Positions 19,131 through 28,511 of a stretch of DNA of 34,124 nt are shown here, one piece after another. The notes below the pieces were generated by a model. It did no database searches and was not told where the DNA came from. It was given only the letters and a program-made list of their open reading frames with translations. How positions within the stretch are numbered: the first letter of the stretch is position 1; every line of letters starts with the position of its first letter. A program made the position numbers and the translations under genes. Source of the stretch: Tidjanibacter sp. (GTDB taxonomy: Bacteria > Bacteroidota > Bacteroidia > Bacteroidales > Rikenellaceae); contig JAFQNC010000008.1 of NCBI GenBank assembly GCA_017396085.1, positions 1 through 34,124 on the forward strand, written 5' to 3'.

Positions 19131-19170
19131 AAAACAATAAGGACTGCAATTTTGCAGTCCTTATTGTTTT
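19131..19170 (+). terminator. Bidirectional rho-independent terminator between the acidic protein gene and cca
   Basis: A perfect 18 bp stem: AAAACAATAAGGACTGCA (19131-19148) and its complement (19153-19170) with an ATTT loop. The A-rich and T-rich arms give a U-tract on either strand. It ends the plus-strand gene at 19106 and the minus-strand cca gene at 19188. Confidence 0.88.
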
Positions 19171-19187
19171 ATCCAAGCACTCCGAAC

Positions 19188-20597
19188 CTACTTTTTCCGA
19201 AGGCCCTTTTCGGCAGCTATTTTCTCCATCAGCGCAAAGGCTGCTTCATATTCATTGGGAATCACGCCATCGAGGATGGCCTCCTTTATTTCCGATTTGA
19301 TTTCGCCCACCAGCGCACAGGGTTCCAAGCCGTAGGTCTGCATAATAATCTCGCCCGTAATCGGTGGTTGGAAATTGCGCACTCGGTCTTTCTCCTCAAT
19401 CTCGCGCATCTTCACCCTCACGAGGGCAAAATTGCGCAGGTAGCGTTGTACCTTGGCGTCAATGCCGGAGGTAATGTCGGCCTCGCAGAGAGTCATCAAG
19501 TCCTCCACATCATCGCCCGCCTCAAAGAGAAGTCGCCTCACGGCCGAATCGGTAACCTCATCCTCGGAGAGAATTATGGGGCGCAAGTGCAGGAAGACCA
19601 ATTTGCGCACATATTTCATATGCTCATTGAGAGGCAATTTGAGTTTGCGGAAAATCTCGGGAATCATCTTACTACCCACCACCTCGTGGCCGTGAAAAGA
19701 CCACCCAACACGAGGGTCAAAAGCCTTGGTGCGTGGCTTGGCAATGTCGTGCAAAAGGGCCGCCCAGCGGAGCCATAAATTATCGCTCTTGCGGGCCACA
19801 TTGTCAAGTACTTTCAGTGTGTGTACAAAATTGTCTTTGTGTGCTTTACCCGCCCTTACCTCAATTCCTCGTAGAAGTTCCAATTCGGGGAATATCAACG
19901 GAAGCAACCCCGTCTTTGAGAGCAAGTCAAAACCTATGGAAGGCACCGGCGAAGCGACAATCTTGTGGAGTTCGGTGGCAATGCGCTCCTTTGACACAAT
20001 GGAGATACGTGAACGATTGCGCTCGATGGCCTCAAAAGTCTCGGGCGCAAGGTCAAAACCGAGTTGAGTGGCAAAGCGCACACCCCTAATCATCCTCAAA
20101 GGGTCATCCGAAAAGGTTACATCGGGGTCCGTAGGGGTGCGGATAATACACTTTTCCATATCGGCCATACCGCCAAAGCTATCAAGCAACTCACCATAGA
20201 TATCGCCGTTGAGCGACCACGCAAGTGCGTTGATTGTAAAGTCCCTGCGCAACTGGTCATCCTCAATCGTTCCTTCCTCCACGGCAGGTTTGCGAGAGTC
20301 GGGCGAATAGGACTCCTTGCGAGCCCCCACAAACTCAATTTCACGACCTTCCTTATCACGCAACATTGCCGTGCCAAATCGCTTGAAAACCGACACCTTA
20401 GAGTGCAGTACCTTACCCAACGCTTTAGCCACTTCAATACCGCTTCCGACCACCACAACATCTATGTCGGTAGAGGGGCGGCGAAGGTAGTAGTCGCGCA
20501 CATAGCCACCCACCACATAGGCACGCAGTCCCATACGGTCCACAATCTCGCTAATCTGCCCGAAGATGGGCAACGAGAGGGGGTGTTCACTACTCAT
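19188..20597 (-). CDS. cca: CCA tRNA nucleotidyltransferase / poly(A) polymerase family protein with HD domain
   Basis: Class II nucleotidyltransferase, predicted to add or repair the CCA end of tRNA. It is 469 aa from ATG 20597; the in-frame extension to 20723 runs into pdxJ and is rejected. Motifs: GGYVRD (30-35), catalytic carboxylates in [10 protein letters not shown] (D44, D46), [11 protein letters not shown] (118-127, the nucleotide-selecting region) and [17 protein letters not shown]. An HD phosphohydrolase domain follows with HD at 283-284 ([10 protein letters not shown]). The basic C-terminus ends EKGLRKK. Its ATG overlaps the pdxJ stop by 8 nt (ATGAGTAG, 20590-20597), pointing to translational coupling. 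Whether it adds all of CCA, only part, or poly(A) cannot be settled by eye. Confidence 0.92.
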   Translation of the reverse strand: MSSEHPLSLPIFGQISEIVDRMGLRAYVVGGYVRDYYLRRPSTDIDVVVVGSGIEVAKALGKVLHSKVSVFKRFGTAMLRDKEGREIEFVGARKESYSPDSRKPAVEEGTIEDDQLRRDFTINALAWSLNGDIYGELLDSFGGMADMEKCIIRTPTDPDVTFSDDPLRMIRGVRFATQLGFDLAPETFEAIERNRSRISIVSKERIATELHKIVASPVPSIGFDLLSKTGLLPLIFPELELLRGIEVRAGKAHKDNFVHTLKVLDNVARKSDNLWLRWAALLHDIAKPRTKAFDPRVGWSFHGHEVVGSKMIPEIFRKLKLPLNEHMKYVRKLVFLHLRPIILSEDEVTDSAVRRLLFEAGDDVEDLMTLCEADITSGIDAKVQRYLRNFALVRVKMREIEEKDRVRNFQPPITGEIIMQTYGLEPCALVGEIKSEIKEAILDGVIPNEYEAAFALMEKIAAEKGLRKK

Positions 20598-21321
20598 TGA
20601 CGGTGGTGTTTTTAAGTTCACGAAGGTAGAGTTGCACGGTATTTTCAAGACCGTAGTAGAGCGCATCGCTGATGAGGGCGTGACCAATGGAGACTTCGTC
20701 CACATAGGGTATTCGTTCCACAAAGTAGCGAAGGTTGTCGAGGTTCAAGTCGTGGCCCGCATTGAGCCCAAGGCCAAGCCTGTGGGCCTCCTCGGCAGCA
20801 GCCACATAGGGAGCAATAGCCGCTTCCCTATCGTGCTCATAGCCTGCGGCATAGGCCTCGGTGTAGAGTTCCACTCGGTCGGCACCACACTCCCACGCAC
20901 CTCGCACCATCTCCACCACGGGGTCCACAAAGATGGACACCCTGATGCCTTTGGCCTTAAACTCCTGCACCTTTGCAGTGAGAAACGCCTTGTTGGTCAG
21001 CGTATCCCACCCTGCATTTGAGGTAATGGCATTGTGAGCATCGGGCACAAGGGTAACTTGTGCAGGCACAACCTCCAGCACAAGGTCTGTGAAGGAGTCA
21101 ATGGGGTTACCCTCAATGTTGAGTTCGGTTGTAACCAAAGGTTTGAGATTTCGCACATCATCATACCTAATGTGGCGACCATCGGGCCGAGGGTGAACAG
21201 TGATTCCTTCGCCCCCAAAACGCTCGATATTCTCTGCCGCAAGCAACACATCGGGCATATTACCGCCACGTGAGTTGCGAATTACGGCAATTTTATTTAT
21301 GTTTACACTCAATTTAGTCAT
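20590..21321 (-). CDS. pdxJ: Pyridoxine 5'-phosphate synthase
   Basis: Makes pyridoxine 5'-phosphate from 1-deoxy-xylulose 5-phosphate and 3-amino-2-oxopropyl phosphate, the last step of the DXP-dependent vitamin B6 route. It is 243 aa from ATG 21321. The 36-residue extension to 21429 crosses the divergent nadK promoter and is rejected. Conserved segments are [17 protein letters not shown] (the PdxJ N-terminus, with the active-site Asn and the Arg/Asn pair), [48 protein letters not shown] and EVSIGHALI. It is divergent from nadK with only 70 bp between the two starts, and overlaps cca downstream. Confidence 0.95.
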   Translation of the reverse strand: MTKLSVNINKIAVIRNSRGGNMPDVLLAAENIERFGGEGITVHPRPDGRHIRYDDVRNLKPLVTTELNIEGNPIDSFTDLVLEVVPAQVTLVPDAHNAITSNAGWDTLTNKAFLTAKVQEFKAKGIRVSIFVDPVVEMVRGAWECGADRVELYTEAYAAGYEHDREAAIAPYVAAAEEAHRLGLGLNAGHDLNLDNLRYFVERIPYVDEVSIGHALISDALYYGLENTVQLYLRELKNTTVNE

Positions 21322-21352
21322 ATCTTCTTGCTGTTTGTTCGGAAGATTTGGG

Positions 21353-21360
21353 TAAATTTG
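21353..21360 (+). promoter_or_regulatory. Putative -7 element of the nadK promoter
   Basis: TAAATTTG is an exact TAnnTTTG match 31 nt before the nadK ATG. Upstream TTG (21328-21330) is 22 nt away and TTTG (21334-21337) 15 nt away, so the -33 partner is not ideal. Confidence 0.5.
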
Positions 21361-21366
21361 CGACCG

Positions 21367-21374
21367 TAAAGGTA
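21367..21374 (-). promoter_or_regulatory. Putative -7 element of the pdxJ promoter
   Basis: On the minus strand TACCTTTA (21374-21367) differs from TAnnTTTG in its last base. It lies 45 nt before the pdxJ ATG and only 6 bp from the nadK -7 box, so the two divergent promoters would overlap. Confidence 0.35.
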
Positions 21375-21391
21375 TCACAAAGTTTTGTGAA

Positions 21392-22279
21392 ATGAAAATA
21401 ATTTTGTTTTCGCGCCCTTCGAATGGCAAACCAACGAAGATGTTTGGCGCACTTGTAAGGAGTATTGAGAAGCGTGGGTTTGACTATCGTATGGACTCCG
21501 CCACGGCCGATTGGTTGGAGTGTGGCGAGGGTGTACAGGTTGGGCCCGAGCACCGCTACGACTCGCTTTGCTCGGCATTGAGCGAGGAGGCCGTTGTGAT
21601 TTCCTATGGTGGCGATGGCACCCTGCTGAGCGTGGTGAGGGCCATCGGTGGCAGGAACATATCCGTGCTCGGTATCAACTCCGGCAGGCTCGGTTTTTTG
21701 GCCACAGTGGCGAGCGACAAGTTCGACACCGCCCTTGATGCACTCCAAAGCGGAGCCTACACCATCGAAAAACGCACCCTGCTGCGCATTGAGGGCGATG
21801 TGCAGGAAGATGTAGTTTTCCCGCTGGCTTTCAACGAGTTTTCCATTCAGAGAGGCGGCCGTGGAATGATTGGCATAAAGGTGGAAATTGACTCTCGCAC
21901 GGTGGCAAACTACTGGAGCGATGGAGCCATCGTTGCCACCCCCACGGGCTCAACGGCCTACTCATTGAGCGCAGGAGGCCCTATCGTGGCACCCGAGTGC
22001 AACTGTATGATACTCACACCCATTGCTCCCCACAACCTCACAATGCGCCCCATAGTCATTCCCGACAATAGCACCCTCCGACTGACCATTGATGCACGCG
22101 AGCCACAGGCTTTGGTGGGTATTGACAACGAGAATTTCACCATAAGCACCGGCGCATCCTTCACCATCACAAGGGCTCAGGAGGAAGTTTTTCTGGTGCG
22201 ACTGCAAAATATATCATTCTACGACACGTTAAAAGATAAAATGATGTGGGGCGTGGATAGCAGAGAATCAAAACAATAG
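21392..22279 (+). CDS. nadK: NAD kinase
   Basis: Phosphorylates NAD+ to NADP+ with ATP in the cytoplasm. The 295 aa length is normal. Diagnostic motifs: GGDGTLL (73-79, phosphate binding and catalytic Asp), [13 protein letters not shown] (94-106), the region around [18 protein letters not shown] (182-199), and the late [18 protein letters not shown] strand region. ATG 21392 gives a standard start (MKIILFSRP). It is divergent from pdxJ. The 93 bp to uppS contain a separate promoter-like box, so the two are probably not strictly coupled. Confidence 0.95.
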   Translation: MKIILFSRPSNGKPTKMFGALVRSIEKRGFDYRMDSATADWLECGEGVQVGPEHRYDSLCSALSEEAVVISYGGDGTLLSVVRAIGGRNISVLGINSGRLGFLATVASDKFDTALDALQSGAYTIEKRTLLRIEGDVQEDVVFPLAFNEFSIQRGGRGMIGIKVEIDSRTVANYWSDGAIVATPTGSTAYSLSAGGPIVAPECNCMILTPIAPHNLTMRPIVIPDNSTLRLTIDAREPQALVGIDNENFTISTGASFTITRAQEEVFLVRLQNISFYDTLKDKMMWGVDSRESKQ

Positions 22280-22345
22280 CGATGCACGAAGAGCGAAACG
22301 CAGCCTAAATGGGCCTGCGGAGTATGAAATCCCAAATATAATGCT

Positions 22346-22353
22346 TATATTTG
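22346..22353 (+). promoter_or_regulatory. Putative -7 element of the uppS promoter
   Basis: TATATTTG, followed by CACG, is an exact TAnnTTTG match 20 nt before the uppS ATG at 22373. No clear TTTG is seen about 20 nt upstream, so this rests on the -7 box alone. Confidence 0.45.
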
Positions 22354-22372
22354 CACGTTTAATACGACACCT

Positions 22373-23095
22373 ATGGCAGAACAAAACAACATAACAAAAA
22401 TTCCCACTCACGTTGCTATCATTATGGACGGCAACGGCAGGTGGGCCAAAATGCGTGGTAAGGAGCGCCCCGAGGGGCACATTGCCGGCGTGGAAAGCGT
22501 GCGAAAAGTAATCAAGGCAGCAGTAGCCGAGGGTGTGAGGTACCTCACTCTCTACACCTTCTCCACCGAGAACTGGGGCCGCCCACAGGAGGAGGTGGAT
22601 GCCATTATGGAACTCTTCTGCCGTAGTGTGATTGCCGAAACGCCCGAACTCATCAAGGAGGGCGTGCAAATTCGCATTATGGGCGATAGGGTTGCCTTCT
22701 CGGAGAAGGTTAATGCCTACATTGACCGCATTGAGGGCGACACTGCCGCAGGCGAGGTGCTCACCGTGGTGCTGGCTATGAACTATAGTTCTCGCTATGA
22801 ACTCACTGCCACGATGAAGGCTCTGGCCGGCAAGATTGCCGATGGTGCGCTCAAAGCCGAGGATATTACCGCCGAGGTGATTAGCGAAAACCTCTACTCC
22901 AAGGACTACCCCGACCCCGACCTCATCATCCGCAGTGGTGGAGAGTATAGGCTGAGCAACTTCCTGCTCTGGCAGGCCGCTTACAGCGAACTCTACTTCA
23001 CCCCCACCCTTTGGCCCGATTTCGACAAGGAGTCGTTCCACGAGGCACTTGAAGCCTATGCGGGTCGCCAACGCCGATTTGGTCTTGTGAAGTAA
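22373..23095 (+). CDS. uppS: Undecaprenyl diphosphate synthase (cis-isoprenyl transferase)
   Basis: Extends farnesyl diphosphate with isopentenyl diphosphate to undecaprenyl diphosphate, the lipid carrier for peptidoglycan and surface glycans. The 240 aa protein has all signature regions: IIMDGNGRWAKMRG (17-30, with the catalytic Asp), GHIAGVESVRKVI, LTLYTFSTENWGRP, LAMNYSSRYEL, PDPDLIIRSGGEYRLSNFLL and WQAAYSELYFTPTLWPDF. It precedes bamA by 73 bp on the same strand; this uppS-bamA-ompH-ompH order is common in Bacteroidota. Confidence 0.96.
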   Translation: MAEQNNITKIPTHVAIIMDGNGRWAKMRGKERPEGHIAGVESVRKVIKAAVAEGVRYLTLYTFSTENWGRPQEEVDAIMELFCRSVIAETPELIKEGVQIRIMGDRVAFSEKVNAYIDRIEGDTAAGEVLTVVLAMNYSSRYELTATMKALAGKIADGALKAEDITAEVISENLYSKDYPDPDLIIRSGGEYRLSNFLLWQAAYSELYFTPTLWPDFDKESFHEALEAYAGRQRRFGLVK

Positions 23096-23168
23096 GGCAA
23101 AACACACCCTTGATTAGCATTAACAACGAAGAGATAAACGAAGAAGAGAATATTTTCCCGAGCATACG

Positions 23169-25820
23169 ATGAACAAAAAAACACTCATACTGACACTCGC
23201 CCTGCTGGCCGGCACTGCGCTTTGGGCACAAACCCCCGAAGGTGCCCCACAACAGCAAACCGACACAGCAGAGCAGCAGACCAAAGAGAACGCCGCACAA
23301 TCCGCACAGGAGAGTAGCGAGGTTGCAGAGCAAACCGAGCAACAAGAGGAAGAACAGCAGGAGCCACAAATTACCGTGGACCTTAACTCTCCCTTGGCCG
23401 ACTACTCCTCGCCCAAGAAGTACATCATCCGCAACATTACGGCCGAGGGTATCAAATTCCTCGACCCCGAGATGCAAATCAACTCCTCTGGCTTGGCAAA
23501 GGGCGATGTTGTGAGCATCCCCGGCAGGGAGATTTCGCAAGCAATCAGCCGCTTGTGGTCCAAGCAGTATTTTTCGGATGTGCAACTCTTTGCCACTCCC
23601 GTTGGCGACAGTGTCGATTTGAGTTTTGTGCTCTCCGAGAGGCCCCGTATCTACAACTGGCTCTTTGAGGGTATCAGCAAGAGTGCCGCAACCACCCTCA
23701 CCGAGGACCTCAAACTCAAACGTGGTGCCGAGACTCTCAGCGACTATAACATCGAAAAACGTATCAACCAAATCAAAGACCACTACATCCACAAGGGTTG
23801 GCGCAACGTGGAGGTAACTCCCCGCATTGAGAACGACTCCGTCATCAGAAACGCTGTGAACGTAACCTTCGTGGTGGACCGCAAGGAGAAGGTGCGCATC
23901 GGAGAGTTGGACTTTGAGGGCAACGAGGCTTTCACCGACAAGCAGTTGCGCAAGGTGATGAAGAAGATTCACAAGAAGAGCATAAACATCTTCCACAACA
24001 CCAAACTCCGCCAAGACGAGTTGGAGGAGGACTTTGACAACATCATTGACTTCTACAACTCAAAGGGTTACCGCAATGCGATGATTGTCAAGGACTCGGT
24101 GTATGTAATCAGCCCCGAGCGCATCGGTCTTGTAATCACCGTGGATGAGGGCAACAAGTATTATTATAGGGACATCAAGTGGATTGGCAACAGCACCTAC
24201 CCCACCGAGCAACTCAACAATATGCTCGGCATCAAGAAGGGCGATGCCTACGACAAAAAGACTCTCTATGAGCGTCTGGGAGTGGGCAAAGAGGATGACC
24301 CCGAGGATGTTTCGACCATCAACTCGCTCTACCAAAACGAGGGTTACCTTGCATCGCAAATTTCGCCCACCGAGATTATCATCGGTAGCGACTCCATCGA
24401 CCTTGAGATTAAGATTTTTGAGGGCCACCAGTATCGCTTCAACAATGTTGGCATCACCGGCAACAACAAGGTCAATGATGAGGTTATCCGCAGGGAGATT
24501 TACACCCGCCCGGGCGAACTCTACAACCGTGCGCTGATTATGCAGACTATGCGACAACTCGCCGCTATGGGCCACTTTGACGAAACGCAAATCAGGCCCG
24601 ACATCCGCCCCGTGTCAAATGAGGCCGTGGATGTAACTTGGGGTTTGAGCGAGAAGGTAAGCGACAAGTTTGAGATTAGCGGTGGTTGGGGTGCCGGTAT
24701 GTTTGTGGGCTCACTTGGTGTGGTCTTTACGAATATGAGTATGAAGAATTTCTTCAACAAAGACGCTTGGAGGCCCTATCCGCAGGGCGACAACCAGCAG
24801 CTCTCCATTCGTGGACAGACCAACGGTACCTATTATAGTTCTATTTCGGCCAGCTTCACCGAGCCGTGGTTGGGTGGCAAAAAACCCAACTCGCTCACCG
24901 TTGGTGCCTACTGGTCGGAGCAGACCACCAACTACTATTCGGCCTACACGGGCTTGGTGGACAACGGACAGTTCTTCCGCGCAATGGGTGCGAGTGTGGG
25001 TTTGGGTCGCAGGCTCTCGTGGCCCGACCAATACTTCACGCTCTACAACGAACTTGCCTACACCGCCTATGAGATGCAGGATTGGAACTACTTTATCTTC
25101 AGCAATGGTCGCTCCAACATCATCACATTCCGCACCTTGCTGTCGCGTAACTCCACCGACTCGCCCATCTACCCACGCAGGGGCTCGGAATTCACATTCT
25201 CGCTGACACTGACACCTCCCTACTCGCTCTTTGCGCCCAACAAAGACTACGCATCTATGTCTGAGGAGGAGAAATATAGGTGGATTGAGTACCACAAATG
25301 GTTATTGAGTTACAAATGGTACTACCCTCTGACCAATGATGGCAAGTTAGTTGTAATGACAAGGGCAGAGATGGGTTATCTGGGTAACTACAATCCCGCC
25401 AAGCAGTCGCCCTTTGAGGGCTTTGATATTGGTGGTGATGGTATGTCGGGCTACAATGTCTATGGTGTGGACATCATCTCGATGCGTGGTTATGAAGACG
25501 GAACCCTCACGCCGAGCAGTTCGAGTTACACCTACGCCAATGTCTACAACAAGTATACGGCCGAGTTGCGCTACCCCATCATTATGGAACCGCAGTCGCA
25601 AATCTATGCCCTCTTGTTTGCCGAGGCGGGTAATGGTTGGCTCGGCTGGAAGGACTTCAATCCGTTTGAGTTGAAACGCTCACTCGGTGCCGGTTTGCGT
25701 ATCTACCTGCCAATGATTGGCCTGTTGGGTATCGACTGGGGCTACGGTTTTGACAAGCCCTACGGCCAGAGCGATATTAGTGGCAGCCAATTCCACTTTG
25801 TCATCGGACAGCAGTTCTAA
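23169..25820 (+). CDS. bamA: Outer membrane protein assembly factor BamA
   Basis: Central component of the beta-barrel assembly machine in the outer membrane. The 883 aa protein starts with a signal peptide (MNKKTLILTLALLAGTALWAQ). An unusual low-complexity segment rich in Gln and Glu follows, about residues 22-68, before the first POTRA domain (KKYIIRNITAEGIKFL). Successive POTRA-like units read through to about residue 480: IYNWLFEGISKSAA, RIGELDFEGNEAF, YYRDIKWIGNSTY, and QYRFNNVGITGNNKVNDEVIR. The C-terminal 16-strand barrel includes an SMRGYEDGT segment (RGY at about 773-775) in the place of the VRGF/Y motif that sits inside the lumen. The final strand is FHFVIGQQF with terminal Phe. Two OmpH/Skp genes follow, completing an outer-membrane biogenesis cluster. 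Confidence 0.95.
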   Translation: MNKKTLILTLALLAGTALWAQTPEGAPQQQTDTAEQQTKENAAQSAQESSEVAEQTEQQEEEQQEPQITVDLNSPLADYSSPKKYIIRNITAEGIKFLDPEMQINSSGLAKGDVVSIPGREISQAISRLWSKQYFSDVQLFATPVGDSVDLSFVLSERPRIYNWLFEGISKSAATTLTEDLKLKRGAETLSDYNIEKRINQIKDHYIHKGWRNVEVTPRIENDSVIRNAVNVTFVVDRKEKVRIGELDFEGNEAFTDKQLRKVMKKIHKKSINIFHNTKLRQDELEEDFDNIIDFYNSKGYRNAMIVKDSVYVISPERIGLVITVDEGNKYYYRDIKWIGNSTYPTEQLNNMLGIKKGDAYDKKTLYERLGVGKEDDPEDVSTINSLYQNEGYLASQISPTEIIIGSDSIDLEIKIFEGHQYRFNNVGITGNNKVNDEVIRREIYTRPGELYNRALIMQTMRQLAAMGHFDETQIRPDIRPVSNEAVDVTWGLSEKVSDKFEISGGWGAGMFVGSLGVVFTNMSMKNFFNKDAWRPYPQGDNQQLSIRGQTNGTYYSSISASFTEPWLGGKKPNSLTVGAYWSEQTTNYYSAYTGLVDNGQFFRAMGASVGLGRRLSWPDQYFTLYNELAYTAYEMQDWNYFIFSNGRSNIITFRTLLSRNSTDSPIYPRRGSEFTFSLTLTPPYSLFAPNKDYASMSEEEKYRWIEYHKWLLSYKWYYPLTNDGKLVVMTRAEMGYLGNYNPAKQSPFEGFDIGGDGMSGYNVYGVDIISMRGYEDGTLTPSSSSYTYANVYNKYTAELRYPIIMEPQSQIYALLFAEAGNGWLGWKDFNPFELKRSLGAGLRIYLPMIGLLGIDWGYGFDKPYGQSDISGSQFHFVIGQQF

Positions 25821-25873
25821 AAAATGCAGACAACAGTTTTTTTACGTCATAAACATTCAAAAAACGAAGCACT

Positions 25874-26377
25874 ATGAAAAAGTCTATTTTTCTTGCAATT
25901 GCGGCTCTGGCACTCACGTGGAGTGTGTCGGCCCAAAACTATGCTGTGGTGAACACCTCGAAGATATACCAATCTATGGATGCCTACACGGCTGCTGTGA
26001 AGGAATTGGATGAACTCGCCAACGGCTACCAGAAGAATATTGACGAGGCCTACGAAAAACTCGAAGAGATGTATCAGAGTTATATGGTTGCCAAGAGCGG
26101 TTTGTCGTTGGCCGACCAGCAGTCCAGAGAGCAGACCATCCTCGACAATGAGAAGAAAATCACCGAGTATCAGCAGAAGGTCTTTGGTACCGAGGGTATC
26201 ATCGCCAAGAAGCAGGAGGAACTCCTCAAACCCTACACCGAGAAGGTTAGCAAGGCCATCAGCCAGTGGGCCGAGAAGAATGGTGTGGGTATGGTGATTG
26301 ACATCGCCACCACTTCGCTCCCCTACTATGCTCCGAGTGTGGATATTACCGAACAAATCATCAAAGTAGTAAAATAA
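25874..26377 (+). CDS. OmpH/Skp-family periplasmic chaperone (first copy)
   Basis: Skp-like holdase expected to escort unfolded outer-membrane proteins to BamA. It is 167 aa with signal peptide MKKSIFLAIAALALTWSVSA. The mature start QNYAVVNTSKIYQSMDAY corresponds to the first strand of Skp. A long helical, coiled-coil-like region with heptad character and many Lys/Glu/Gln follows (residues about 45-130). A closing strand region (VGMVIDIATTSLPYY, then VDITEQIIKVVK) completes the fold. It starts 53 bp after bamA and 27 bp before the second copy, so cotranscription is likely. Confidence 0.87.
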   Translation: MKKSIFLAIAALALTWSVSAQNYAVVNTSKIYQSMDAYTAAVKELDELANGYQKNIDEAYEKLEEMYQSYMVAKSGLSLADQQSREQTILDNEKKITEYQQKVFGTEGIIAKKQEELLKPYTEKVSKAISQWAEKNGVGMVIDIATTSLPYYAPSVDITEQIIKVVK

Positions 26378-26404
26378 CAAACACAAAAAACAAACAAAAA
26401 GAAA

Positions 26405-26959
26405 ATGAAGTTACTTATGAAACTTTCGCTTGCCGCTGCCGCCCTCTTGTGCGCAACTTCGGTGAGCAACGCACAGCCCAAATTTGGCTACGTAAACTCG
26501 CAGGAAATTATCTACAATATGCCTGAAATCGGCGATGTTCAGTTGCAGTTGGAGAAGTTGCAGAAAGAGGTTGAGGAGCAGCTTGAGTTCTTGCAGGTGG
26601 AGTACAACAACAAACTTGCCGACTACCAGAAGAACGTGGGCACCTACTCCGACTCCATTCGTCAGAGCAAAGAGCGCGAACTGATTGACCTGCAACAGCG
26701 TTATGAGGAACTCGGCAAGGCCGGCTCGCAGGATATGCAGAAGAAGCAGGGCGAGTTGATGACTCCTCTGATTGAGAAGGCTCGTGCCACCATCAACAAG
26801 ATTGCTGCTGCCAATGGCCTCGTTGCAGTGTTTGACACTGCTGCCGGCGCACTTGCCTATATGGATGAAAGCCAGATGATTGACATCGCTCCCGCCGTGA
26901 AGAAAGAGTTGGGTATTGCAGAGACCGCTGCTGCACCTGCCCCCGCTGCAGCACAGTAA
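26405..26959 (+). CDS. OmpH/Skp-family periplasmic chaperone (second copy)
   Basis: Second Skp-like chaperone, 184 aa. Signal peptide MKLLMKLSLAAAALLCATSVSNA is followed by QPKFGYVNSQEIIYNMPEI, a clear OmpH/Skp first strand. The charged coiled-coil tentacle covers about residues 45-115 (VQLQLEKLQKEVEEQLEFLQ is a clean heptad run), and LVAVFDTAAGALAYMD is the return strand. A short Ala/Pro tail (ETAAAPAPAAAQ) is added at the end. It diverges from the first copy in sequence, so the pair may have different clients. A strong terminator follows at 27001. Confidence 0.9.
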   Translation: MKLLMKLSLAAAALLCATSVSNAQPKFGYVNSQEIIYNMPEIGDVQLQLEKLQKEVEEQLEFLQVEYNNKLADYQKNVGTYSDSIRQSKERELIDLQQRYEELGKAGSQDMQKKQGELMTPLIEKARATINKIAAANGLVAVFDTAAGALAYMDESQMIDIAPAVKKELGIAETAAAPAPAAAQ

Positions 26960-27000
26960 AGAAAACTATGGACACCTGCCGAATAGAAGGCGGTTGTCTG

Positions 27001-27037
27001 AAAAGTGTGTTCCAAGTTTTGGAACACACTTTTTTTT
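27001..27037 (+). terminator. Rho-independent terminator after the OmpH/Skp pair
   Basis: A 15 bp perfect stem, AAAAGTGTGTTCCAA (27001-27015) with its complement (27019-27033), and a GTT loop run into eight T residues (27030-27037). It closes the uppS-bamA-ompH-ompH unit and separates it from the efflux operon. Confidence 0.92.
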
Positions 27038-27097
27038 GTTTGGTATTCACTTTGCTGTGATAAGAATATGAGTCAAAGCAAAGTGAGGTACGCAAAA

Positions 27098-28504
27098 ATG
27101 AGAAAAAGAAGAGTATTTCTGACAACGTTTCTTCCCTACCTATTTATATATAGCGGCTTGGCAGAGGAGCCGTGCGACACTCTGAGGTTGTCGCTGAGTG
27201 ATGCTCTGGTGTGGGCCGAGGAGGAGAATAGTGGCGTGAGGATGGCTGCCGAGGGAGTTAGGATGGCCCGACAAGAAAAATTGAGATTGGGCTCGGCTTG
27301 GTGGCCGACAATCACACTCACCGGCGAGGCCATACACACAACCACACCCATAGAACTCACCCGCACAGTGGACAACCTTACCGATGGGGCCCTTGATGCA
27401 CTTGATGCAATAGTGGCCGCCAATCCACCATTAGAGGGCATCCTCCAAAGTGTCAAGGAGGCTGAGATTGGGGTTGAGTTGGCCCCACGGAATACCGCCT
27501 CGGTGGGTGTGGCCTTTGCGTGGCCCGTGTTTAGCGGTGGTAAACGTGTAGCAGCCACTCGGGCAGGAGCGTTGGGTGTGGAGTTGGCAGGTACCACCTA
27601 TGATGGAGTACGGCAACGTGTTTGGAGTGCTACCATTGAGGCATACTTTGGCGTGCAGGTGGCTCAGCTGAGTGTGGATGTTTGCGAGCAGGCTCTTGCC
27701 TCCTCGCTCACACTGGTGCGCCAAGCCCGCAGTTTGGAGCGCGAGGGAATGATAAACAAGGCCGAAAGGCTTGCGGCAGAGGTCGGGGCGAGCACAATGG
27801 CGGCCGAACTTGCAGGCGCACACACAAGATTAGCGGTGGCCGAGGCGGGGCTCAGTGCCCTTCTTGGGCTTGACTCGCTGCACATCCTCCCCACCACCCC
27901 ACTCATTGCCTTGGAGTACATCCCCCCTCAGGCGGATTTCATTGCGCTCATAGACAACAACTCCACCATACGCTCCGCAAGAGTGGAACAGCAACTTGCC
28001 GAGGAGAAACTACGCTTGGAGCAAGGGCGTTACTCGCCCGACATTGCCCTTGTGGGTGGGCACCGCTTGTGGTCGGAGGGTATCGACCGCGGGCTTCTGC
28101 CCCGCACCTTTGTAGGTGTGGCAGCGAGTTGGACCCTTTTTGACGGAGCCAACAGGGAGTATTCCGTGGCAAAATCACGCTCCCTTGTGCGCCTTGCAGG
28201 TCTTGCCGAGCAGCAACGCAGGCAAGAGTTGGAGGTGCAGGTGCGACAACTCTACGGCACCCTGCAACAATCGCTCACACAACTATCCACGATGAACTCC
28301 ACCGTAGATTTGGCACAGGAGTTGGCAAGGATGCGACATAGGGCCTTCACGGAGGGTATGTCCACCTCCTCGGAGGTGGTGCAGAGCGAAGTTGCACTGG
28401 CCGAAGCACGCTTGGGGCGCATTGCGGTCCTCTATCAATGGAACATCGCTTGGGCAGAACTTCTTGCTCTGTGTGGGAAATCTCCCGTTGAACAGATAGA
28501 ATAG
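27098..28504 (+). CDS. TolC-family outer-membrane efflux protein
   Basis: Outer-membrane channel of a tripartite exporter, 468 aa from ATG 27098. That start has a GAGG Shine-Dalgarno-like site 9 nt upstream and gives a signal sequence (MRKRRVFLTTFLPYLFIYSG). ATG 27068 would add ten residues and is a possible alternative. Two repeats typical of the OEP family are visible: the first with LSLSDALVWAEEENSGVRMAAEGV, WPTITLTGEA and ASVGVAFAWPVFSGGKR; the second with NNSTIRSARVEQQLAEEKLR, YSPDIALVGGH and GVAASWTLFDGANREY. Long alpha-helical coiled regions separate them. It is the first gene of an operon with HlyD-type and two ABC-2-type permease genes and starts 60 bp after a terminator. Confidence 0.9.
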   Translation: MRKRRVFLTTFLPYLFIYSGLAEEPCDTLRLSLSDALVWAEEENSGVRMAAEGVRMARQEKLRLGSAWWPTITLTGEAIHTTTPIELTRTVDNLTDGALDALDAIVAANPPLEGILQSVKEAEIGVELAPRNTASVGVAFAWPVFSGGKRVAATRAGALGVELAGTTYDGVRQRVWSATIEAYFGVQVAQLSVDVCEQALASSLTLVRQARSLEREGMINKAERLAAEVGASTMAAELAGAHTRLAVAEAGLSALLGLDSLHILPTTPLIALEYIPPQADFIALIDNNSTIRSARVEQQLAEEKLRLEQGRYSPDIALVGGHRLWSEGIDRGLLPRTFVGVAASWTLFDGANREYSVAKSRSLVRLAGLAEQQRRQELEVQVRQLYGTLQQSLTQLSTMNSTVDLAQELARMRHRAFTEGMSTSSEVVQSEVALAEARLGRIAVLYQWNIAWAELLALCGKSPVEQIE

Positions 28505-28511
28505 TAGGATT

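Noticed and set aside
22268..24014. Minus-strand open frames antisense to uppS and bamA
   Set aside because: They mirror strongly conserved coding sequence and have no domain or start context of their own.
26793..27125. Minus-strand open frame across the OmpH 3' end and the terminator
   Set aside because: It runs through the terminator stem and the second OmpH gene; the translation has no family features.
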